DNA of 64,000 nucleotides from Lytechinus variegatus (lineage: Eukaryota > Echinodermata > Echinoidea > Temnopleuroida > Toxopneustidae): contig NC_054754.1 of NCBI RefSeq assembly GCF_018143015.1, positions 27,632,830 through 27,696,829 on the forward strand, written 5' to 3'. This document shows positions 33,141 through 44,100 of the stretch, one piece after another. The translations under genes were made by a program, and so were the position numbers. How positions within the stretch are numbered: position 1 is the stretch's first letter; each line of letters starts with the position of its first letter. The notes under the pieces were generated by a model. It saw nothing but the letters and a program-made list of their open reading frames with translations, did not search any database and was not told where the DNA came from.

Positions 33141-33929
33141 AACATCATCTGGAGCTTCACACCAATTTTTTTTTATAAATCAATTAAATATTTTTTGAGT
33201 TATTGAGTAGAAACCAAGTGGGACGACGGACAGGGGCAACGCATAATGCCCTGTCCAGACTTCCTCTGTAGGGGCATAAAAATATTTAATAGACACAATA
33301 TGATATCTTATGTTTTACTGTAATACTGCAGAAAACCTTCAATTTCGAATGAAAAAAATAAAAAGTACATACAGGTAAATTGTCACGTAATATTGATCAC
33401 TTTATATTGCAATGTTTATTTATTGCATCATGCCTAAAAAAATGACAAGATTTGAGTGATGTCCAATTCTATTTCCTTTTAAAGTTTTTATTGGGTTTTC
33501 ATAATTTTGTGTAACATATCACAGAAAATCAATACAATTACTATTGAGAAAAAAAAAGAAATGAGAGTAAAGAAAAAAATAATAAAGCAGCCTAAAACTT
33601 TTTAGCATAAACTGGAAATAATAGAGCACATCAAAAATAATTAGCAAATGGTTAACAAATAGTTAATGAAGTCACTTTATCTATTCTATTGTATGTATTC
33701 TTTGTCCCCTATAATATAGTACAGGCAAGAATGTACCGTAGTACAGAAAGATTTGCCTATTAAAAATTTAAAAAAGTACCTTTCAATCATCAGAAGAGCA
33801 TATTAAGATATTCTCTAGTTACAATAATTAATAATGATTCACAGCTTATCTCTACACTTCAAAAACTATTTGTAAGTTTAATAATTTTCTTGGCAGTGAT
33901 GCCCAATTCTGCCAGGTTCCCTTCTAAGT
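33141..33929. other. Probable 3' UTR / downstream region of the hydrolase gene
   Basis: AT-rich. On the minus strand, AATAAA at 33492-33487 and again at 33420-33415 are possible polyadenylation signals 440-515 bases beyond the stop codon. No other feature seen. Confidence 0.4.
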
Positions 33930-34133
33930 CTACTCCACAAGCGGAACCTTAACTTGATAAAAACGAACAGCATTTTCACCAAAGATTGCACCCCTCTCCT
34001 CCTCAGTGGTACAGTCCAGCAAGCATTCCATTAGCGCATCGTAAACCTGCTTGTAAGTGGCACCTACCATTTTGAAAACGGGGTAATCGCTGCCGAAGAT
34101 ACAGCGGTGGGCACCAAAAGACTTTACACAGTG
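33930..34133 (-). CDS. Hydrolase terminal exon
   Basis: It encodes HCVKSFGAHRCIFGSDYPVF through FYQVKVPLVE and a TAG at 33932-33930. FGSDYPV carries the catalytic/metal aspartate of the family. Confidence 0.95.
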   Translation of the reverse strand, partial: HCVKSFGAHRCIFGSDYPVFKMVGATYKQVYDALMECLLDCTTEEERGAIFGENAVRFYQVKVPLVE

Positions 34134-35105
34134 CTGAAAATATGAGAATCATAACATAGGTTAATTAATTACTTAATATCTAATTTCATATTCAAGTTTT
34201 ATGATTTTATTAAGTTTCACTTATTTTGGACAAAACGGTTATATGCATTACTCAGAGACATGTAAAGGAGAGAGTTGCTGATGTCCCTCACTAATTTTGT
34301 ATTTTATTGTTTTAATTATACAATATAAACAATTTTACAGATTTGACAATAAGGGCCATCGTTTCACAGGATAACGAGGAGAAAATTAGTATCTTTTATG
34401 TATAAAATACAAACTAAATAGTGAATCGGTGATATCAGCAGTACCTCATTTGCATAACAACCACATAACTGTTTTGAGAAATTGAGGGAACTGTAAAGAT
34501 GTCGCAACTTTCTTATTTTACCTCTGATTTTGATGAAATTTTCAGTGTTATTGTATGCTTAAAGGCAAAAAGAAGCTGCTGAAAACTGCTTATCTAAAAA
34601 AAAGAGCCAATGGAGTAAATTAGAGAGTCAAAAGGGGCCTAAGCTTTCGATCCTAGCAGAATCTTCGTCGGAGGCAAAATGATCATTTTGTCTCCGACGA
34701 AGATTCTGCTAGGATCGAAAGCTTAGGCCCCTTTTGACTCTCTTATTGTATGCTTGTTAGATTTTTTCTATTTTTATTTGAATCAACTTTTTATTGGGTG
34801 GACTTGTCCTTTAAATCATGTTATTTTGATTACCTGAACATAGGGCTTTAGGTCACATGGTTTCCAGCATTGTGGATCAGCTTCCGTTACCATTCCAGAC
34901 CTGTACAAACAAAATTGGGAGATTTCTTCATCAAAATTGTTTTCATAATTAAAACCTGGGGAAAGTTTCATGAACATCATGTCAGTGATGTTCAACATTT
35001 TTGCTCGCCACCAATCAGATGCAAGGATTTCAGCTTATTGTCATCACCACCACCATCATCATCATTACCATCAACATCATCATTTGTCATCATCATCATC
35101 ATCAT

Positions 35106-35138
<33 letters not shown>

Positions 35139-38100
35139 AATCATCATCACCATCATCTTCATCATCATATCATATCATCATCACCACCACTACCACCATT
35201 AATTTTATAATTGTTATTATTTTATTATTCCGATTATTTTTATTACCATATAGCTATCATCTTGATTATTAATTCATTAATACAATCCAATATCATTGTT
35301 ACTACTTGATGACAAACAAATATGAAGCACAAAATAATTGACAAGAAAAGGAATAATTCAATCACTGGTACACCAGGTGGGTGTTTCATAAAGCTGTTTG
35401 TAAAGTTACGCACGACTGAAACATGATCTTTGGTCCTACATGTATACTTAATTACATAGGGATATCACTTATTCACTTGGCATGAGAAAGGGTTAAGTCA
35501 TTCGTATCTTATGAACAGGTTTATAAAACACCCACAGATAAAATCAACCCAACAGCTATAGCACAAAGCTTTCTGTTGCAATTCCAGTGAAAGCAAAGAC
35601 ACAAGTAAAACATTCAATTCATCATTACAAAAAATTGTAAATTGCAAAGGGTAAGTCAACGAATCAACCCTAACAAAATTACACATTATGAAATTACTGT
35701 CAAAAAGATAAACCACAGCACATCCCAACTCATATCATTTTCAGTATTAACACAAGGCATACATATAATGATTCATATAATTCAGACGTACCCAGTAAAT
35801 AAACAGTACAAGTGGAATGCCTATGGCTGTCTCACCTGCATCACGCAGTTCAATATAGCAGCAGTGCTGACTTTGAATACTACTCTAACTCGCACAAGAT
35901 GTTCAGCGATACATGGTTACTCTTATGTCCACTTTTTATGAACTAGACCAATAAACTTACAGAGATATGATGGTTATTCAACAAAAACCCCAACATGGCC
36001 AAAGTTCATTGACCTTACATGACCTGTGACCTTGATCATGTGACCTGAAACTCGCACAGGATGTTCAGTGATACTTGATTACTCTTATGTACAAGTTTCA
36101 TGAATCAGATCCATAAACTTTCAAAGTTATAATGGTAATTCAACAGATACACCCAGTTCGGCCAAAGTTCATTGACCTTTGACCTTGGTCATGTGACCTG
36201 AAACGCGCACAGGATGTTCAGAGATACTTGATTACTATAATGTCCAAGTTTAATGAACTAGACCAATAAACTTTCAAAGTTATGATGGTAATTCAACAGA
36301 TAATCCCATTCGGCCAAAGTTCATTGACCCTAAATGACCTTTGACCTTAATCATGAGACCTGAAACTTGCACAAAATGTTCAGTGATGCTTGATTACTAT
36401 TATGTTCAAGTTTCATGAATCAGATCCATAAACTTTCAAAGTTATGATGGGAATTCAACAGATATCTGCAATTCGGCCAAAGTTCATTGACCCTAAATGA
36501 CCTTTGACCTTGGTCATGTGACGTGAAACTCGTGCAGGATGTTCAGTAATACTTGATTAACCTTATGGCCAAGTTTTATTAACTAGGTCCATATACTTTC
36601 TAAGTTATGATGTCATTTCAAAAACTTAACCTCAGGTTAAGATTTCGATGTTGATCCCTCCTACATGGTCTAAGTTCATTGACCCTAAATGACCTTTGAC
36701 CTTGGTCATGTGACATGAAACTCTAATAGGATGTTCAGTAATACTTGATTAACCTTATGGCCAAGTTTTATTAACTAGGTCCATATACTTTCTAAGTTAT
36801 GATGTCATTTCAAAAACTTAACCTCAGGTTAAGATTTGATGTTGACGCCGCCGCCGCCGCCGTCGGAAAAGCGGTGCCTATAGTCTCACTCTGCTTCGCA
36901 GGTGAGACAGTAAAAACAAAACAAAAAGATGTATCGAGACATGTACATCATCTGGATAACTAATGTGTTAATTAATGATGGATCAAAGTATTATTATAAA
37001 CCATACAACAAAATAAAACATCATCAAGTGATCATCACGCTGGCTTCATCCAGTGAAAACAAAGTATATGACTGGGGCTTCAGGCTCATCACTCAAGAAA
37101 GTGGAAATTTATTTGTAAAAACCATGCTGTATAATACGGTCTCAACCATCCCTGAGCACAGTTTCTCAGATAGCTCCTTCCAATAATTGGGGAGGGGGGG
37201 GTAACATTGATGGTAGAGCAATACATAGTCATACGCTGATCTGCACCCTAGGGTTAATGAAATTTATTTGAGAATACCATGCTGCTTAGTAAGGTCTCAA
37301 CCATCCCCGAGTACAGTTTCTCAGCTCCTTCCAATAATTGGAGGGGAGGGGGACATAGAAGGTAGAGCAATGCATACCTGATCTGCACCTGGAGATGAAT
37401 GAAATCTGCGATATCAAGATACGCTGTGATACATTTCCCAATATCACAATTGATAATTCCAAAAAAGGCTTTTACAACGTATGAAATCAAACAATATTTT
37501 ATTCTAGACTCAAAGAGTTTGCTGATTTTAGGGTTTAAAGGGAAATGTATATCAATGTTGAAAAAACAGTGAATGGGGCAGAATACGTTTCCCAAAGTTT
37601 GAGCTAATACTGCATGGGTCTCATACCTGTCAATGCCTAAGGATTTAATTTGGGGGATTTGTCTTTACAACCAGTACAGGTAGATATATGTACCTTTGAT
37701 TTCACATCTACAAATAGAAGAGTATATCAAAAAGGCAAAAAAAAAAACAACTTCTTATTACAAAGCGAGAGAGAAAAGTGGATGAACTTGTCATTGGGCA
37801 CTTTTGCATTTTCTAAATTGAATTAAAAGGATTTTGTGCATAGCACAATTTAGGTGAAAATGTTTCAAACATTCTGGGAAGGGGCAGTTCCCCCCCCCTC
37901 GGCTGTATACATTCATGTCTAGATGTGAAAATAGATCAGGCAAAGGAGGTTCAGCAGGCAACATCTGGGCCCTGTCTTACAAAGAGTTGTGATTGATCCG
38001 ATCAATCGCAACTGGGGACGGCCAGCAACGTCGTCAACATCTGCAATGCATGTTTGTTCAAAATATTTCCTAGCTTTGATGTACTAGTTAGTATATTCAT

Positions 38101-41100
38101 GCATTTACTTTTTTTTAAATTCACTGCGCTTCTCTTTGCACACAAAGGACATTGTGCAAACTTTTCGTTGGAAAAAATTATGACACTGATGGATTTCCAT
38201 AGTTACGATTGATCGGATCAATCGTGACTCTCTGAAAGACAGGGCCCAATTGATATCCGAACATAAGCGAAATCAAGCATAAGGTTGCATGGCAATGAAT
38301 GTGTCAGTCAGGTTAGTGTTAATTTTACATAATAGACCAGTTCGTACTTACTTCATGGGCAATTTTGGTCAAATGACCTTTCATTTCTTTCATCATGATA
38401 GGCAGATTTCAAAGCAAGATATTACGTAAGCTTGCCTTACATAGCAGGATGAAGAAATTGAATAGACCAGGTGACTAGAATAGCACATAAATGAACACTT
38501 AATGAAGGCATTTGTTGCATTCCTACTTTGAATGCATATCTTAGCATGTTGCACAATGTACTTTGCAAACTGCGAAATACCAGTCGTTCGTGGAAGCATT
38601 GTTTTTTGTGGATATAAATGAAAACGACATTCAAAAGAATATATGAATAATCAAGACATCAAAGTTGGTGCTTATCTCATTAGATTTTAAAGCACCATGT
38701 CACTTTAGTACAAACGACCTTCTACTGATCATGCGTAGAATCTTTTGATCATGCGCAGAAAGGAACTACGAACTGGCTTATTATCCCAAATGCAGTGCAG
38801 GTCTGTGAATATGTAATAATCTATTTAGATGTGGTGCTGTATACCGTAAACATGATGAAACATTATGCAGAATGTACATTTTGAATCATAAGTATAACTC
38901 ACATTTCTCTGAAGAAAAAAAAAAACCATGGGTTTAAAATTAGTGACAATCCTGATAATCTTGGGGGCGTCATGGTCTAGTGGTTATGACTCTCATCCTT
39001 CAATGTGAGGGATGTGGGTTTGAATCCCAGCCATGTGTTTTCCTTCTGCAAGAAATTACCCACATTGTGCTGCACTCGACCCAGGTGAGGTGAATGGGTA
39101 CCCGTAGAATCTATTCCTTGAATGCTATAGCGCCATGCAATACGGTGGCTCAGCTACAGCCAGGGTAATGATATAATACGTATCAAGCGCAGTACAATCT
39201 TGATGTTCCAATTTGTTTGCTCTTTGATTGTTTTTGTTGTTATTAAATATATATCAAATTTGTGACTCCATACAATACCATGCTCTGTATATTTCTCTTC
39301 TGAACAATATTCATATCTAAACTCTGGCTTCATTGACAAAAATCAACATTTAAATGATGATGATAATAATAATAACACTAATAATAATTATTATTACTAC
39401 TATTATTATTATCCTCATAATAACAATAACAAAATCAATAATAACAATAATAACAACAATATTGACAATGATAATGATCAAGACCTAACAAGAGGATGTG
39501 GAACATAAAGGCAGAGGTTACACCAGTCATCATTGAGCACGGATGAATGGTGAAGAATGGAGTGGAAGCCTCCAGGTATAACCAAGATCTCTACTCATCT
39601 TTGATTGTATGAAATCAAGAAGACATCTTGGGCACAACCAGACTGATAAGAAAGACTCTCGGACATTAGCACTCGAAATTACTTGGTGCTTTTGTGAGAA
39701 CAAAGTGATTCAAGGAAAACATGCAGACTTGATCATGATCAAAGGAATGATAATAATGATAATAATAATCAAAAGAAGATGAAGAAAAATAAGACAGATG
39801 TAATGCATTGGTATGAGAAGATTCTCACGGCATGAAAATATACAATACACATTTTTTTCCCCAATTGACATCGGAGCACACTCACAATTTGACGTAGACA
39901 TTTTGGAAGCTGGCTGCCCTGCTCATTTCCTTGGCCCAGTCATCAAACTCTCCTTCTTTGATCTTTGGTTTGGCAAGGTGATCGATGATCAATCTCAGAT
40001 CAGGAAAATCTTGGGCAACATCAGCGGCATAGTGGAGGCTGTGAGGCCTGTAGGAGGGGTGGGGGTGAAGGGGAGGGAAGAAAGCCCTATTAAAGATCAA
40101 CGGAAGCAGACACAAATTTTCTCTTTTTTTCAGGGAATACTTATCAAAACCTATTTCCCAAATCAGCTACATTGGATAAGCTTTAAAGAGAAATGCCAGT
40201 AGTTGCAGTAAACACTGATTTCATGAGAATGTCTGTAAAACCAGGCTTAATTGTCAGTGTATCATCAAGGATCAAGATCTGGTACAGTCACATAAACTAA
40301 ACTTTGTGAAATCTTGAAATCTACGCTGAAAAATATTCACACTGAAGATCACCAACACAGACAAGCGCACGTGGGACAGTGTATTATCATTGCTTTGAAT
40401 GTCGTGCCCGAAGCTTGACCCGAATCCTGTGCTTGTTTGCTAATTTCTCAGCAATTACACAATTTCTTCCAAAATCATTTGGCACATATTCTTTATTTAT
40501 ACAAACAGACACTTTGGTGGTCATTTCATTGGATTCTGTACGAACTCATTTTGATATCGTTACCAAAACTGGCATTACCTTTAAAGGGGAAGTTCACCCT
40601 GACAAAAAGTTTATTGTAAAAATAGCAGAAAAAATAATAAAAAATATTGCCGAAGGTTTGAGAAAAATTCATCAAATAATTAAAAAGTTATTAGAATTTC
40701 AATCATTTGATTTGTGACGTCATATGCGAGCAGCATTCCTACATAGCGAATGGTAAAAAATCAATGAAATGTCATTTTCTCAGAAAATTGAAAATGGTTT
40801 TCACTGTACCTTTTTTTATATCAATAGACCAATCATTTCACACCCGATCATGAATGGAAAACAAAATTAAGTCATCAGGAACCATACAAAATTTGAAATT
40901 CTTGCATTTTATATTACATAACACATGGGGCAGCTGCTCGTTTATGACGTCACAAATCCAAAACTTTGAACTCTAATAACTTTCTTACTCTTTAACGGAT
41001 TTTCCTCAAACCTTCATCAATATTTTTTACTAGTTTTTCTGCTATTTTTACAACAAAGTTTTCTTCAGGATGAACTTCCCCTTTAACAGTGCAGTGATTG

Positions 41101-44100
41101 GGGATTTTCCAAGGGGCCCTTGATCATTTTGGGGGTGAAAATCCCCCTGAGCCTTGAGTAATTTTCTTCCTTGAGCAGAAGTTCTGGAAGATGGGGGGGG
41201 GTTAGATCATCCATCTCCCATGCAGATAAATTTAATGCAGAAACCAAATCTCCTGTCCCATGACAAAAGGAAACAACTCTGTGGAATCAGTATCTTAAAT
41301 AGCAAATATGTCATTGTTTTATGTGGACATATGTAGAATTACTTTTGCTTTTGAAACGTCTTTATTTCAGAAATTGGGGATCTGAGACTCAAATTCCTTT
41401 TAGCATCGTGCAGAACATACAGAGAAATAACCCTAATCAAGAAAAAGTATTGAATTTGAAAAAAAAAGTCTTGAAGGTGCTTTCTTTTGTCAGTGGACGG
41501 CCTGCTGTAAGTGGGGAGGGAAAAGAGAAAAATCAGCATAAGTTATGGAAGGTATGACAAGGGGTGATGGGTGGCTAGAGCATGCTCCACCAAACACAGT
41601 TTTTGTCACATAGAAATATGAATACAAAACCAAAAGCTCCCCCCCTCACATTCTCCCTTACCCCCCCAAAAAAAAGTCAATACTGCCGAGTCCACTGTGC
41701 CTAGTGGACCGTTCCATTATCTGTCAATTCAATTAAAAATTACTGGATTGTAAGGTAAACAGTCCTCCACCATCAATAATAACATGAAACGGCTCTTAAT
41801 TTCTTTTGAATCACGTCATATGGAATCCGAAAAATAAGTCTTTCAGGAAATTGTTTCATCCTTTTTTTTTCTATACCGTAAGAGGATGTCATAGGTCAAA
41901 TTTAGCTTCTCCAGTCTACCCAGAGTTCTTCTGACTTCCTTCTTCTCGATCCAGCCTGGTTCTTCCAAGTCCAGGATGTGACGAAGTCCAAGAAAAAGGG
42001 GATTTTGGGATAACCTCTGTAACTCCTTGTCAACCTTTCAAAGACAGAATACAGTAAAACAGAAAAGAATTTCATGAAAATCAAATCCAAATTAGAATTC
42101 AAATTTTCAAGTTTACTGATATAAATGGCATTTAAAGGGGAATGAAACCTTTGGAACAAATAGGCTTGTGTAGAAACAGAAAAATCAAAGAATAAAAACA
42201 AAGAAAGTTTGAGAAAAATTGGACAAATAATGAGAAAGTTATGAGCATTTGAATATTGCAATCACTAATGCTATGGAGATCCTCCCATTGGCAATGCGAC
42301 AAGGATGTGTGATGTCACTGATGAACAACTTTCCCTTTGGTGGACTATAAAATACCCTCAAAATGTCTCTTTGCTTTTTCTCATGATGATACAAACTCTC
42401 TATCCATGATGTATTCTAAAAAAATATGTATTACATGCCCTCATGTAGAAAGAACACATGATCTATGGATAGATGTGATAAAAGAGGCAATTCAAGTGAA
42501 ATATATACTAAAGTAATGGGGAGAGTTGTTCACAAGTGACATCACACATCTTTGTCGCATTGCCAATTTGCTATCTCCATAGCATTAGTGATCGCAATAT
42601 TCAAATGCTCATAACTTTCTTGTTATTTGTCCGATTTTTCTCAAACTTTTGTTGATCTGTTTCTTTGATTTTTCTGTTTTCACACAAGCTATCTTGTTCC
42701 AATGGTTTCATTCTCCTTTAAGGGTTATCATCAAAACAAAACATTAACATAACATACCAAGACAAACACAAATGATAGAATTCAAATTCCAGCAAATGCA
42801 ATAAGAAATTAAACAAGATAATTTACTTATCACCACAAAATGACATCACAGTGATTAAATTCTACTTCAACTGATGGGAATAAAAATGATTGAGATTTCA
42901 ACTCAGCACCCAAGAACCAAGTCACCGGTCAGGTGCATAACATGCATAACTTACAGACAGCTTTATAAAACAGTAGCTTGGTTGATTTAAGCTTACATTG
43001 CCACAAGGCAGTAGGGGATGAAATTTCATATTCATAAAGTTTTTTTGGGGAAAAAAGCAATATCTCTATCTTTACAACAGGAATCTATTTCAATTCAGTA
43101 AGAACTACATCTACAATGACAGTATATTATTTTTTCCATTATAGTATTATTACATTGGAAACACTGAATTTGATTGGCTAGTGAGCCCTGTTAACAAAGT
43201 AATTCCCATAAATGGAAAAGATATCATAATTGTAAGTTCTGTATGAAACAAGACCCTGCACTAAAGTCTATGAAAAAAGTAAAATACACTGAAATCAAAT
43301 CTGTTTGACGGGCTTTCAAAGGGGATTCAAACTATACCTGCAATATAGCTTACAATATTCATAATTGGCAAAGTACTACTGCCTTTGGTAAGGCAATTTA
43401 TCCTTATTGGTATATTTTTTTACCATGGTTTTATTGTGGTACCCATTTACCTCACCTGGGTTGCACACAGCACAATATGGGTGATTTCTTGCTATTAATG
43501 GAAAATATGACATGGTTGGGATTTGAATGATGACCTTCTTGATTGAAAGACGAGGGTCAGAACCATTAGACCCCCCCCCCCTCTTGTCAATATCAGTGTA
43601 ACAAGGACCTTGGGCGACTATTGTTTGGTCAAATTTTGCCTCACACAGTTTCACACCAATCAGATTTACCTCATCATCTGAGCCACACATGTCAATCCAG
43701 CCAACTACTCCCACAATGCATTTGTGACGAGTAGCCATGTCTAAGACCCAATCTGCAAATCAAAAATAAACTGTCGGTAAATAATGATAATAATTATCAA
43801 ATTGTAACAGTAAGTGACAAAGTCTAATTATCGCTATTATCAAAATAATCAACAGGAGGTCACTTCTTGGAACTTTTTCCCTTCTAAATCAGAAAGTTTC
43901 CTTAAATATTGCTCTTCATTTCCTATGCAAATGTGGGGTTGAAAATAAATACAGTTTATGGGGAAATAAAATGTTCAACTGAAGATGGGAATAAGCTCAA
44001 TCACACATCAAACAGAAGCAAACGGAGAGGAGAAGAGGGAACTTAACTCGAAAGACACGGGAACAAAATAGAACTTAACTCGATGAAGTCTGGTAGTGCA

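Noticed and set aside
35001-35210. Histidine-rich and isoleucine-rich frames
   Set aside because: They are translations of a CAT microsatellite.
41902-42261. Minus-strand frame over hydrolase exon 4 (119 codons)
   Set aside because: Wrong frame. The in-phase frame at 42034-41877 joins both neighbouring exons and matches the family.
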